From: Saururus chinensis
Taxonomy: Eukaryota > Streptophyta > Magnoliopsida > Piperales > Saururaceae
Length of the DNA stretch: 64,000 bases
NCBI GenBank assembly: GCA_035235625.1
Contig: CP141141.1
Coordinates: 42,369,719-42,433,718 of the forward strand
Direction of reading: 5' to 3'
How positions within the stretch are numbered: position 1 is the stretch's first letter; each line of letters begins with the position of its first letter. Under the pieces are notes generated by a model, which worked only from the letters and a program-made list of their open reading frames with translations, was not told the origin of the DNA and made no database searches. The position numbers and the translations under genes were made by a program. Below are positions 47,500-59,960 of the stretch, piece after piece.

Positions 47500-49730
47500 T
47501 CTAATTTCTTTGTCAATAATATTATTATCAAAGGCAATTCCCCAGACTGCATTCAGGACATTGTTAAAAAATTTGGCCCACAGTTTAATATTAGAATGGT
47601 GTTGGGGAATTTTTACTATTTTCTTGGTATACAGGTTCAACGTAATTCTTCTTGCCTTTAACTCTGTCAAACCCGATATATATGTTGTGTATTTTCTCAA
47701 ACGATTTGGTATGGAAGGTGCCAAACATGTCGCCACTCCTGTTGGCTCCAACAAATTATCTTTTTATGGTGGTAATCCTCTTCCTAATGTAACTCTCATT
47801 CGGCAGCTCATTGGCACATTACAGTGTTTTACCCTCACTTGTCTTGATATTGCCTTCGTAGTGAACAAAACTTGTCAGTTCATGCACTCTTCACGTGACA
47901 CCCATCTCGTTGTTGCTAAAAATGGCACTTGTTATTTGAAGTATAGAGTGAAAAGGGCAATTCTTTGTATTTTAAAATTGCACATATAGTAGGTGTTTTT
48001 GAAGAATATTCTCAACTCCCCTATTTCAAGATGTTTTAATAAGAAAAAAATAAAAATACCCCTCACATCACTCTAGCGCATTAGGGCCAGAAATGTTACA
48101 TGGTATCCCTTCCTTCCCTCCTGCTTTTTCCTTGTTCCTCGCCCCTTCATTTTCATATAATTTCGTCTTAATATTTTAATTTATATTTTTGACATTATTT
48201 TTCAGTGCAAATTTTTTACTCATTATATGTTTAGTTTCGGCAACATGTTTCAAAATTTCCCCCATTTTTAGGATTATTTAATAAAAACTTCAAAGTACCC
48301 CTCCCATCACTTCAATACTTCTGGACTAGAAGTGGAACATGACATCCCTTGCTTCCCGCCCTAAAATGTTTCCCACCCTTTCACTTTCGGATTATTTCGG
48401 TATCACTTTTGAATCATTTTGTTTTAATATTTTAATATTTTTTTTATATTCATCATTTATTTTGGTGTAATTATTTTACTTATTATATATGTAGTTTGGA
48501 CATCATGGTTCAATTTTCCTCCCTCATTTCATGACACTTCAATAAAATAACCCAAAATACCCCTCATCACTTGTGTACCTCGGGATAAAAAACGTGACAT
48601 GGCATCCCTTGCTTTCCTCCCACCCTTACCCTATTTTCTGCTCATTCACTTTCAAATTACTCCGGTGTCACTTTTAAATCACTGATGCATATTTTTTACA
48701 TTCTAATTTGTCTTAATACAAAATTTAGGCTAATTATATATTTAGTTTCAGCATCATGTTCTCTTTTCACTCATCTTAAGAGTATTTTACTTTTAACCTT
48801 TTTGACATCTTTTCACATCTCTTTAGGTTAGTGCCGAGGCTTTAGGTTCACACCAAGGGGTCATTTAGTCATTTTGTATGTTTTACATTACCTTATATAA
48901 GTAAAAAAGGGAGATATATTTGACTTTTTATATCTCTTCATATCTCCCCGTATCCATCCAAGCCTCTTAAAGTTTTTAAAAAGTATCAAAACCTTTTTTA
49001 AATGAGATTTTATTTGAGCACTTTTTTTAAAATTTGTTTGTGCGGGTGATGATCTTGATGATCGTTGCTCTACCACATGCTTTTGTATTTTCCATGGCCT
49101 GGCCTCAATCTTATGAGTTCGGGTGGTAAGAAACAAGCAATTATCTCTCGCTCTAGTTCATATTCTAAGTATAGAGCGGTGGCTTCTGTTGGCGCTAAAC
49201 TGTTGTGGCTACTCAATCTATTTCGAGCTGTTCGGATGAAACCTCCTAAGACCCCTTCCATACTATGTGACAATGTCAGTGCCATCTATATGGCTAAAAA
49301 CCATGTGTTTCATGCACACGCCAAGCACAGAGAAATTGATATTCATTTTATACGGAAGAAATTAGCCTTTGGGGTTCTTACTATACCCATTCCAAGTGAC
49401 TCTTAGCTAGTTGATCTTTTTACTAAGCTTCTATCCCATACAGGATTCAAATTTCTCCGTGACAAGCTTCGTGTTACTTCCGTACCCACTTCAGCTTGAG
49501 GGGGCTGATAAACGTTTATAGCCTTTGTCGCCAGATCAAGAAAGTCATGACCTTCAAGTCAACCAGCTAAGCACAAATATTTCATCTCCATAGTAGTAAA
49601 TTGATTATTCTTTCTGTGTATGTAGGAGATCACATCTCCATAGTTGTAACAATATTGGTTATAAGAATATACTAAAGGAGCCCGTGAATAAGCATCCGGT
49701 TACCTTTCTTTCAGTTTTGATGGGAGTTTA
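47500..49730 (+). mobile_element. Second Ty1/copia fossil with 3' LTR
   Basis: The plus-sense reverse transcriptase C-terminal region lies at about 47540-47960 (wording of LKRFGMEGAKHVATPVGS and then HSSRDTHLVVAK). The RNase H region lies at about 49030-49420 (RSSSYSKYRAVAS, LCDNVSAIYMAKN, HAKHREIDIHFI). A polypurine tract (tgagggggc, 49497-49505) is followed by TGATAAACG as the start of a 3' LTR. Only the 3' half is present; it is broken and moderately old. A tandem-repeat block (48010-48780) sits between the two domains. Confidence 0.85.
48010..48780. repeat. Satellite-like tandem array, ~240-260 bp unit x3
   Basis: Three head-to-tail units start near 48024, 48264 and 48525. Each has, in order, a ttaataa tract, aagtacccctc / aaatacccctc, catcactt, a tggcatcccttgctt-type word, cactttc, a long AT block and tatatgtagttt / tatatgtttagtttc. 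Divergence between units is considerable. It lies inside the copia fossil, between reverse transcriptase and RNase H. Confidence 0.85.
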
Positions 49731-52640
49731 TGTTTTTGGCTTTGACTCTTTCCGATTAAGATTGCCTAAAAGGGCCAAAACCCAAAATTCTGTCATCCAA
49801 GGGGGGTTGTATTGCACTTCCGATAGACTTGAATTTTATTCAACTTATTTGCCAAAAATATTTTCTAGGACACGTATTCATACTCATCCCAGCCTTCCAA
49901 GTTTGTTTGTTATTTTTTGGGAGACGCTCATTCCTTGAAGAGAAAAGGAGACTACATCCAGGAAGCCTTATGGGAAAGCTAGATCGTTACAGGAATATAA
50001 TGCCCAGATACAGACCCAAAAAGTCTTGAGCATTAACAAAAACGAGTTTGTTCCGGTTATTAGAGGTTGAGTAATTGTTTGGAATGAAGCAATTTTTGGC
50101 TTTAATGCTGCTCGTGTCTTACATGATTTAGTGAGCATATATCATGGCAGATTGTTGTTTAAGGAGACCTCATTGGGAAATATCCATTGACGGTGTTGCT
50201 GTTTTCCATTTTATGTATCAACTATTAAGAAATTCTTATATAAATATGTCACAACTCGGATTTTTAAAAGTTTTTTAAAAAAATATGGACGGTAAATCTT
50301 GAGAATTTTTTTTTAAGAATAAAATAAATCATTCAATTAAATATATAAGTCATGATAACTAGTTATAAATATGACTATCATACACATCTAAAAAATATAT
50401 AAAGAATAACATATACATCTAACTACAAATATGTCATCACTCTAAAAATAAATAATTAAGTTAAATCTTATGTCAAAAATATAATTACTCACTAGAATAA
50501 CAAAAGCGAGGAACTACATCATATACTCATATATCCTAGTCTTACTAGTCCATGTTAGAAGAACCTGCAACCAATTAAACTAAACAACCAACAACAATAA
50601 AACCTCTCTACCCTCAAGAGAAGCATTTTCAAAAGAATAAAAAAATTTATTAATATTTTTCGATCAGGCTAACATTACTCGACAACGTCTTCAATGTTAG
50701 TTCCAAAAAAATTGGATCTAGACATGGTTATATTTAAAAACTGTAGTATCTCAAGAAGCATAATATCGAACATGCAATACTTAAGTTTTTTTAATCAACC
50801 TATATTTTATGTAAATTTTTTTAATTATTTTATTTGTTAATTATCTCATAACCCTTGTTTGATAATTAATAACATTATTTAATTTCTTGGACATTAACTA
50901 GATTGACATATGACATTTACTACTCTTTAATATTCTAAATCAACTTTAAGTTTAACATAATATAACTTTTGATGAAAGTCAATACCCTACAATACAAAAA
51001 TAGAAACAAAATTTAAATTTGTCTACCCATAGATAATTGGACTCTCGAAGAAATCCCTAAATACCTAACTCTAATATTGAAGTAGATTACTTAAACAACA
51101 ACTTCACCTAAATCCTCAATGCTCTTAATAACTTGCCACGAATGTAGAGAAGTAGATCCAATCTATGCCTATGGACACATATTAATGATAAACATAAGTC
51201 TTTTATGATGCTCATGCAACTCTACTTTTCGTACATACTATATGACTCCGTTATGATACGTGAGAAATCTGAGGTAAAGACCTCGCTGGTCAATATCTAA
51301 ACTATCATGGCAGTGAAGAAAGTATACAAGTAACACAATCTCCACCAGAAAAATGTCCTCAACGACATAAATAATATAACTCATAGAGGCCTAAGGTCTT
51401 TATAACCATTGACTTCCCAAAATATTCGAAACTTAAACTCGATTATTTTAATCTAGCTAAGTATTCGTCAAACCAATTGAGTCCTCTTTACATTGTGCAT
51501 CGACCCAATAAACCACTCGTCCACTAAATTGTGTCATAGAAATCATCTCAAACCCTATTAGTATTCATGAGACTAGGGTAACCTCCCATAGTTATCATCG
51601 GTTCATTAACCAAGGTAAATTTCTATGTTATAGCCATCATTCTATCTATAAACGGGTCTCAAACTCCATTGAATGTATTTTAGTCTTTATCTTTTTTAAG
51701 TGTTCCTCCCCAAATCCATAGCCAATCAATCTTTCTTGATTAATCTTTATTAATCTCAAGTTATCATTATGTTACTAACACATTAATATCAAAGCATGTT
51801 TCAAAGTAAGTAAAGATAAATGACATGGGCTCGCATAAGTCTTAACAGACAACACCAACATGATTGAAGCCCATTAGTCATGTCCATTGCACTCATTTGT
51901 AATGCTAGGGCTAGATAAATTCAAGCTCATGAATATAAATAACTCATACGTATCATGCAATTTATGTATATACTACCCTAGTAGATCAATGTATTATGTT
52001 GTATACACATTACGCTATCTTAAACGCTGAGAATGAGAGTTCTTCCCTTTATTCCCTTAACACTATGACCTGTAAAGATTTTTGTGTCACCTACTGATCA
52101 CACTCATTCTATTTAAAAACATAAAGGGTACCCTAACTCACATTTGGCTAATATATCAGTTTTAATAAAAATGAGATAGACTGCCTTTAAGGACATTAGG
52201 GTAATTTTACCACCTAAGGTATGAATCGTATGATACTATCCTTTGATTTATTCTGGTTATCTCATTATTCTTCTATTAATTCCAAGTCATTAACTTCTCT
52301 AGATGCTCTATTCAATTGAGCTCAAAGGTACTCCTTAACGTTGCGAACCTGGGTTAATTTTCCTAGCCTTTAACGGGGTCGTCAACCCCTTAAACCGACC
52401 TTAGTTCACTTAATAATTTACTCTTAACCCATGTGGATTGGTATATATTTAACACATGTGGATTGGTATATATTTAACACATGCACCTATCACTGAGACT
52501 TTTCTTCATTTTTAAACTCACTCATATCCCTAAAAACTAGAGCCCTTAAATCCGGTAATTGAATATTTTTTAACGATTAGGAGTAAATTGGTTATTTCAT
52601 ATCCTCTTGCATCTTTTTTAGGCTAAAACTTAGTTAGGGC
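49730..52640. other. Long AT-rich gene-free stretch
   Basis: No coding, RNA or clear transposon termini. The texture (long runs without open frames, scattered cactcatatccc / aaactcactc words) suggests decayed LTR-element non-coding DNA, but no family can be named. Confidence 0.5.
52430..52479. repeat. Perfect 25-bp tandem duplication
   Basis: Two identical copies starting catgtggattggtatatatt at 52430 and 52455; a third catg follows. Confidence 0.97.
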
Positions 52641-52659
52641 ACTCAACATGCTCTCTTGG

Positions 52660-54600
52660 TTGTTTGATAATTTTTACGAATTTTTCTCAAGTCTTTAACC
52701 TAGCGAATCGGACTTGGTTCAATGGTATTTTTTTTATGAACCGGCACCAAGCCGGAATGGGTTTTGGTCAAAATAGGTCAGGTGACCCGACCCAAACCCG
52801 AACCCAACGACCCGCTTTGTGGGTCATCTTCCCTGCAATCACCAGTGGCAGTGCTACACCTGGCCACCGCAGCTATGCAAGGGTCAGGCACAATCAGATC
52901 GCTACCCGACATCGATTTTGATGGCTTGGCCTTGCTGCCAACCGGTGGCCAGTGAAAAGCCGATCTCCTTTCTCCACCCTCTGCGAGCAAATCTTCCGGT
53001 GGGTGCAACGACCACTACGGCTAGGCTCGAGGAAGGGCCTATCCTGTTGTCGACAAGTGATGCTCTGACGCAGGCGCAAGAGTGAAAACTTGAAGCTATT
53101 GTTCAATGATTCAAAATAGATGTAATAGCTTCAATTCAAAATGGAAAACAACAGTTGTGAAACTCGAATTCATTCAACACTTTCTAGTTCAATTCTTATG
53201 CAACAACAAATCAAAAAAACATAGCTGAATTTAAACACAATTTCGAACTGTAAATTTCTATAATAACACATTCAACAAAGGAACTTCAGATCTAACTCTA
53301 TTTCAATAAGAACACTTCGGCTCTAGCTTCATTACAATATGGAAACTAAAACAGAGTAAGAGTTTACTCAGCTGTAATTCAACGAAAACCAAGACTTCAA
53401 CACAAATCACATATATGAAACTAAGGACACTGAATTCCTTTAAGAATTTGGATTAACACAATTGAAGGAGGAAAGAAAGTATTACTGAGCTTGAATCCAC
53501 AAGCTGATTTGAATCCACAAATCTAAAGGACAAAGGTTGAATTCAAGACCCGAGCTTCCTTGAATCCACATAGATGACGAAAATGGCTTTTTATATCCAC
53601 TAGTTTTGGATGAAGAAAACTCAATTCAAATTTTGATTCAAAAACAAGCTGCCCATACCTTCGCTTCTCTGCCTCTTTTATAACAAACTCTTTCAGCTAA
53701 ACTACCATTGGAAGTTAAATTTGTTTTCTAGGGTAAAAGATAGAAATGCCCTTAATGTTAATTCGATTCAAATTTAACATGGCAGTAATTTCATATCATT
53801 CATAGGCTCACTACCAGCTACTGCAACTAGGACTGGTCAATCTGTTGTCCAATGGCCATTCCAAACACCCTAGCCCCGAGGCTAGTCGGTGACTGGCCAA
53901 CCTCTGCCAAGAGCCCAAAGATCTGCCCTTTCCCCTTATTTTGCATTGTCCTGATCCAAACGGCCATGGTAGCAGGATGTTGGGGCCTAGCCCTCCACTC
54001 CTTCAGGCAAAGGTGGTTGCAACAGAGGAAGTCTAGGCCTTTGGTGATGCTTTTGCATTCGATAATCAGCCCCGGCTGATTGACATCTATTCTTCGACGA
54101 CCTGATTAGATCCTTAAAAATTAATTTCCGTCACTTTAAACAATCGGGTAGAGCGACTAAAATGACATTTACCATCTAATTTGGGTAAACATGCCTAATG
54201 CGTCATGTTCAACTTCGAATAGTTATATCTCTCTTATCCAAACTCCGATTCAAATGTTCTTAGCATTTTATAGTTCTTTATGGATATTTTCTATCCACAT
54301 AAGTCTCAGCCCTAAATTCTAACCATTGAAGTATTTATTCTACCTAAAAGATCAATGGGTCAAACACTCTATTTTTCACTTGGCCAACTTCAAAATTTTA
54401 GAAAATTTCAGGCATCACAAAATACATCCATTTGTTTCTTTTTTTGGAAAATCGTCTATTTGCATTCAACAAGGCCATAAGTGGCTCTACATGGGTGCGG
54501 AAATTAATGACAATCTTTAACGATAAGGTGAACAACATATTAAAGATCACCATAAGATTAAAATTTAACACATTGAAAAGTCCATACAACTCATAATATC
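52660..54600. other. Mixed repeat DNA before PELPK copy 4
   Basis: 52740-53060 is GC-richer, with gaccc/aaccc words (gacccgacccaaacccgaac); 53440-53600 repeats ttgaatccac several times; 54100-54300 resembles retroelement UTR text. No gene is supported. Confidence 0.4.
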
Positions 54601-54725
54601 ATGCATATGAAATTGAAGTACAAAACACAGCATAAAACGTAGGAACAACTATCCATAACACAGCTCATCAGCTGGCTCCAATGTACTATATAGTAGGGCT
54701 AACTGTGGTGACTAGACCACGACCC

Positions 54726-55040
54726 TTATGGCTTTTCCTTCGTGATGGAGGGAATGGTGGGGAACGGGATTTTGGGCAGCTCAGGGACTGTGAACTTTGG
54801 AATAGCAGGAATCTCAGGCAATTTGGGCAGCTCAGGTTTTACCAATTCTGGGATGCTGGGAAGATCAGGTAAATGAAATTCAGGCAATGGCGGCAGCTCG
54901 GGCTTAGAGAGTTCTGGAATTATCGGCAGGTCAATCTCCTCCGAGGTCTCAAGGAGACGACGAGCAGCACAAGCCAAATTGATAGTTGACAAGGACATGG
55001 CGAGAAAGAAGCACAGAAGCAAGGATATGTGAGAAGCCAT
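54726..55040 (-). CDS. PELPK-like proline-rich protein, copy 4 (diverged)
   Basis: A single exon of 104 residues. The signal peptide MASHISLLLCFFLAMSLSTI is followed by NLACAARRLLETSEEIDLP, then about 70 residues of irregular units: IIPELSKPELPPLPE, FHLPDLPSIPELVKPELPKL, PEIPAIPKFTVPELPKI, and a Lys-rich end. The ARRLLE junction after the signal is the same as in copies 1-3, so it is a true family member. The repeat is shorter and much less uniform, which fits an older paralogue. The TATA-like word CTATAAG is at 55111-55105 (minus sense), about 65 bp before the ATG at 55040. It is likely a secreted wall protein. It has the same orientation as the other copies, 22 kb away. Confidence 0.88.
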   Translation of the reverse strand: MASHISLLLCFFLAMSLSTINLACAARRLLETSEEIDLPIIPELSKPELPPLPEFHLPDLPSIPELVKPELPKLPEIPAIPKFTVPELPKIPFPTIPSITKEKP

Positions 55041-55104
55041 TTTCTGGAAAAGGATGTGAGTTGAGCGAGCAAGGTGTGCTCTGAGCAAGGGGTAACGTTG
55101 GCTA

Positions 55105-55111
55105 CTTATAG
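55105..55111 (-). promoter_or_regulatory. TATA box of PELPK copy 4
   Basis: Minus-strand CTATAAG about 65 bp before the ATG. The spacing is shorter than in copies 1-3. Confidence 0.55.
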
Positions 55112-55899
55112 GGAGGAGAGATGCTGAAGCAGGCTAAAGGAGTGAACTCAAACCACATTTTTAAAGCTGTATTTGGTATATGGGTGAGGTATAGTTGAGA
55201 AATCAAAGGACTTTGCTCATCTAGTTTTGTAGGTTCACCTTATTTTTTACGAAATCAGAGACTCCCATTTGGTACAAAAATTGGAGTACAAGTTTCCACC
55301 TGATTGGTAGGCTTCGGTGTGCTCTACGGAGAAATACGTGACCTTGTGAACTCATTCATAACATATTCACAACAAATAAAGGAAAGAAAGGGTATTTGTT
55401 TTTTCTAATTAGTAAGAAAAAGTCATTACCCATCTCCCCCGACATCTTATGTCAGTTCAAAGCCTTGAGGAAATTCAACAAGATCAACCTTTTTCCCCTC
55501 ACCTTTCCAAGTGTTCAGCCGCCCAATCCAAAATCTTTGGTCGCTGAGCTGCAAAATGCAAATAGTGTACGAATTCGTTCATGTTAGAAAGCAGACTCAG
55601 CTGCCAAGAGCTCAACATCAGCTGATCACTATATATTTAGTATTAAGGCAGGTGGAAGGTGAACTAACGATGGCCAACTGAGATTTCAAACATATCAATC
55701 CGTAGACCAACAACAAAATCCGATTATTTCACCAAAACATCCTCATAACCTCGGCTCCCACCCTTCTACATAAGTAGCCAATGCATTTTCTCAAATTAAT
55801 AGCAACTCCATTATCTTCTACTTCTGTGAACCAATCTTTCATCTTCCTTAAATGGTCCCACATACACCTATTTGCTCTCTTTGACCATGATCAATGCAA

Positions 55900-56170
55900 A
55901 GATGGTCACCTTCCCGGTAGCAACTTGGAGCTAGAATTACTAGGCTTTCCAAAACTCCCACAGCCCAAGTTGCCGCCTTTACCTGAATTGCATTTCCTTC
56001 ATTCGCCTTCATCCGAAAACTACCAAAGTCAGAGCTGCCTTCCTCGCTATTACCTGAATTGCATCCGCCTCCATTTTTCTTCATCCCAAAACTGGCAAAG
56101 CCCAGTTTGATAGAAATACTGACAATTCTGGGTCTGACAAACCCAGAACTGAGCTCATCATCCGCAGAGC
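55900..56170 (+). pseudogene. Degraded PELPK-like copy, opposite orientation
   Basis: In plus-strand frames, FPKLPQPKLPPLPELHF runs into a second frame reading PKLPKSELPSSLLPELH and later IPKLAKPSL, i.e. PELPK-like units interrupted by a frame change near 56000. There is no intact signal peptide: an ATG at 55893 precedes Val/Thr/Phe codons but leads nowhere. Composition and motif order are closest to copy 4. Probably an inverted duplicate that decayed. Confidence 0.6.
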
Positions 56171-56299
56171 AAACATCCATTAAGCTTTGCATGTGAAGAA
56201 CATCCATCCAGCTTAAGCTGTTAGGAAAAGGATTATCAATGTATACACTTATTTCATATTGCAACACAAGCTCCTTTAGCTGCAATATGAGCATTGTTT

Positions 56300-57890
56300 G
56301 TTTTAATTTTAAGTAGCAAGGTTTGTATCAAAGTATATAATCCTGCAACCTTCTCCAGATTATCCTTTGCCCAATTTAGCATTATGCCTTAGTGTCTGCT
56401 GTTCTTTCTAGGCTTCCAATACCCACTATTTTTCTTTCACTTCCAAGTTCTCTTTGCTCCAACACAACCTGGTCCATGTCCCAAGAAATGCTATGCACCC
56501 CTGCCTTGTCAATTGAACTTCAAGGACCACCACTAAGTGTTCAGAAAGACTTCTCCAGAAAACCTCATGAGGTATTCACTGTCCTAAACACAAAGGCTTC
56601 CCCTAGTCATACAAGCACCAGAGCCACTAAGCTGATCGTTTTTTCTCACAAGCTGCAGCAGTAGAACTCACTACATTGGCCTCTAAGTCAACACATTCAT
56701 TAATCAAGTACCAAGTTCATACTATTCTATGTATAATTGAGATCCCTAAAGCTTCAAGTTATCATCCTTTGCGCTGCTGTTGTCAGATTCGTTGAGACAC
56801 TTTTGTTTCCCTTGACAAAGGACAACTCACATGTTTGTGGTCCATTCACTGCACAATAGTTTCCTTACAAAGCCTAGTCCATTATACAAGTTAAGAATTT
56901 CAAAGTGATTTGATTAGACGACCAAAACTCAGCATCCATAAATTAGTACACAAAGTAAAAGGAACAGCCAAACCCTCACGCGATTTTATTTTATAAGGTA
57001 CCAGTTTTAGTTAATTTATTGAATTCCAGAAAACAATGAGCAATCGGTTTAGGAATTTATTATCTTGAAAACCATTAATCACTCCTCTCTTCTTCTCCTA
57101 GTCATCTGAACCAGGCTACATAAAGATGTCAACTTCCATTTACTTTGTACGTACCTGAACTGATTTGTACAAAAATTACTTAATAATCCATTCCCATTTT
57201 CCTTTGTAATTGATCAATTACAAAATGAGACACGTTCAGAAACAAAATAATAACATATCCCAGCTAACATTCTAAGAACAGTCTATTCAAACTAAACTGT
57301 GGAGGGGAGATATTTTCTCAAACAGAGAGGAGCCGTGAGCTCTAGTAACTAAAGCAAATCCAGTGTCTCAACTGTTAACCTAATAATCCACTCCTTCCAC
57401 AATATCTATTTCAAATGCCATGCAATCATTTCCTCAATTTGAAGCTTCCAAACTGGCTCAGGTTTGTAAATGATTGCTGTTTATTTACTTTCTGGTGGTG
57501 AATAATTCCATCTGACAGGAATAAGATACACATAGAGACTAGATAGCCTCTGTCATGTTAGTAGGAAGTAACAAGCTAGTTTAGTTTCCTAGTCAAGTGA
57601 TTGATCCCATACAATTAATTCACCCCTTAAAAGATAAAAAACACAGATGGGAATGACTGCACCTTTATCATGCCAAGTTATGAACTAAGAGCGATGACAT
57701 AATGTCAGGAAGAGACATATTGAGCTTTCTCCTAAAACTGTTCATAAAACAGGGACACCACTAGCTCAACTAACAATCTCAGATATGTTATCCGACATGT
57801 TAGCAGTCAAAACATAATTACAAAAATGTCTAACAGCCGAATAAAGAAAAAGTAAAACTACTCGAGATGTTGCATTTATATTTTATCCGT
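56300..57890. other. Intergenic, no gene seen
   Basis: No recognised coding sequence or repeat termini. The right end grades into the 3' flank of the J-protein gene. Confidence 0.5.
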
Positions 57891-58111
57891 CCAAAAAAAA
57901 ATAGAAACACACAAACTCACCAAGTTATCCATGAAGCGATCATTAATGCTTCAGCTGATTCGACTCCTAAGTCCCAAAAGCTAGGAAAGGTGTCCCTGTA
58001 AGAAAGCTTCCCTAGAACTTGTACATAATCTACAACAACAGCTTGTCTCACCTCAGAGCCTAATAACTTACAAACAAAAGATGGCGCTGCAACTCAATCA
58101 AAATCGGATTA

Positions 58112-59482
58112 TCATATGTTAATCTCCACCTCCTCGCCCTTCATATCATATATTTTTGGCAGACTATTCAGAATATCGGATATATCAGGATCCTGCATAT
58201 CTCCATGTAATGGTACCGGCTCCGCTCTTTCATTCTGAAAGCTTCCAGCTTTTACCCCCGAGGACCCCATTTCTGCCCCAGCAGCAACAGAACCATTTTC
58301 GCCCCCATCATCCGTTTTTGATCCCCTTTTCGCCTTCTTCTCCAGCGACTTCTGCGTGGCCTTCCTGGCAACCTTCCTTGTCTGCATTGCCACTTCCTTA
58401 TCCTCTACAACATCCTCCTCCTTATAAACAGGAATATGTACACTTTCCTTCTTCAACTTCTCCAACCTTGGTGAATGCCTGACCGGCGCGGCAGACACCA
58501 CCGGCGCCATCGGCTTGGCACGGGGGCTCTTCTCCTGCATCCTCGCCGGGTTTACATTTGCCCCTTTTCTCGACTTCACCCTGCGCCTCACATCAGCAGT
58601 GGGCATCGATCTACCTCCACTCCATTCTTTATCCTCATTAACCCCAGAATTCCCAGCCGGACTTCCCACCGAACCCCGTCCATGCTCCACCGGCGCCGGA
58701 GTTGGCGCTGCCTCAGGCTGCACAGAAGGCGGAAAAAACGGGTTCATCATGTTCGGCATTCCCAGATAGGGGCTCGGCGCGGAGCCCCCGTAGCCAGCAC
58801 CCGGGAACCCCCCCACGGCCATCGGGTAGGAATATCCCCAATTGAAGTAGTAGGCGTCCATTCCGGGCGCCATCTGCGGCATGCTCTTCACCTCCGCCGC
58901 CAGAAACGCGTGCCGGCATTTCGGGCATCTGAGATTGCGATTCTCGTAGAATCTAAGGAACTCGTGCATGTGGTAGCAGTACGGGCACCCCGTCCAGAAA
59001 CTCCCCTGCGCACCCCTCGCCGCCTCCGCCCCCACCGCCGCCCTGCCGCTAAGGTGGGAGGCGATCTCGCGCTCCTTGTCGTAGAGTGCGCGCTTGGCCG
59101 GGTCCGATAGAAGCGACCAAGCGTCTAGCACGAGCTTAAAGGCCGACTCGGCGCCGACCGACTTGTTCTTGTCGGGATGCAGCAGCAGCGCCAGCTTCCG
59201 GTACTTGCGCTTGATCGTGGTAAGATCAACAGCGGAGTAGGCGGTGGAAGGAAGGGGATCGATCCGGAGGACGGCGTACCAGTCCAGGTGGTTGTTGACG
59301 CGCTTTTCGGCGGCGAGGAGGACATCGGCCGCGGCCAGAACCTGGTCCACGCCGTCCAAGAGTGGGTCCGCGTCCAGCGCCTGCAGCGCGTATCGACGGC
59401 ACCCGGCCAGATCACGCGCCGCCAGGAGCTTCTCGGCGGTGCCGAGGAGTTGCCTGGCGTCTAAGCGGGCGGCTGGCGGCAT
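58112..59482 (-). CDS. DnaJ (Hsp40) J-domain protein with zinc-ribbon-like segment
   Basis: A single uninterrupted exon of 456 residues. The start at 59482 (MPPAARLDARQLLGTAEKLL) is taken because the upstream open frame is low-complexity leader and family members begin with this helical hairpin. Parts: N-terminal TPR-like helices (1-60); J domain (about 67-135) with KRKYRKLALLLHPDKN, HPD at 102-104 present; zinc-ribbon-like CPYC...CPKC (Cys166/169 and 186/189); a Gly/Tyr/Pro-rich linker (about 205-270); a long charged, Lys/Arg-rich tail with bipartite nuclear-type signals (RRRVKSRKG, KKAKRGSK); acidic end. The HPD loop implies stimulation of an Hsp70 partner. The plant relatives are J proteins of the DUF3444-associated type, but no DUF3444 is seen here. 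The gene is strongly GC-rich at its 5' half, unlike the flanks. Confidence 0.93.
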   Translation of the reverse strand: MPPAARLDARQLLGTAEKLLAARDLAGCRRYALQALDADPLLDGVDQVLAAADVLLAAEKRVNNHLDWYAVLRIDPLPSTAYSAVDLTTIKRKYRKLALLLHPDKNKSVGAESAFKLVLDAWSLLSDPAKRALYDKEREIASHLSGRAAVGAEAARGAQGSFWTGCPYCYHMHEFLRFYENRNLRCPKCRHAFLAAEVKSMPQMAPGMDAYYFNWGYSYPMAVGGFPGAGYGGSAPSPYLGMPNMMNPFFPPSVQPEAAPTPAPVEHGRGSVGSPAGNSGVNEDKEWSGGRSMPTADVRRRVKSRKGANVNPARMQEKSPRAKPMAPVVSAAPVRHSPRLEKLKKESVHIPVYKEEDVVEDKEVAMQTRKVARKATQKSLEKKAKRGSKTDDGGENGSVAAGAEMGSSGVKAGSFQNERAEPVPLHGDMQDPDISDILNSLPKIYDMKGEEVEINI

Positions 59483-59839
59483 CTCGACGACGCGGCAGAG
59501 CAGGCGAGAAAAAACCGGTGAAGACTGGTTGCAGTAGCTCCCTATTACAGGGACTTCAGTGTGGAGGAAGAAAAAGAAACGGCATTTTTTACCGGAAAGA
59601 GCACCTGAAATTACAACTTTCCGGTGAACGTACAACGGTCTGACACGAGGGTACTATGGTCTTTCGAGCATTGCTCTCTGATCAGTCAAATGATTTCACT
59701 CTCGATTCGGTACCACCACCTGGCACTGCGGCAAAGTGAGAATCTATCGATGACCCTTAAAACAGGTAACTTGCTGTAATTAGCACACCTGCTTTGGGGC
59801 AAAGCTGTAATTTGACTCCCTCAAAGTTGATGTAGGAGG

Positions 59840-59960
59840 CGCTCCGCTTGTCGTCCCAGCGGGCCTGGGCTTGTGAAGGACGAAAAGTTTGGCCTGATTA
59901 ATAGAGATCATATCTCTAACCGAAGCTCCACTGGGCCCATAAACTCCAACTACTCACTAG
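59840..59960. promoter_or_regulatory. TGGGC/GCCCA-rich promoter segment upstream of the J-protein gene
   Basis: gcgggcctgggcttg (about 59859) and ccactgggcccataaac (about 59928) are site II-like motifs 380-450 bp upstream of the ATG on the minus strand. Assignment is by position only. Confidence 0.35.

Noticed and set aside
58475-59643. Long Arg/His-rich plus-strand frames opposite the J-protein gene
   Set aside because: Antisense shadows of a GC-rich exon; the minus frame carries the J domain.
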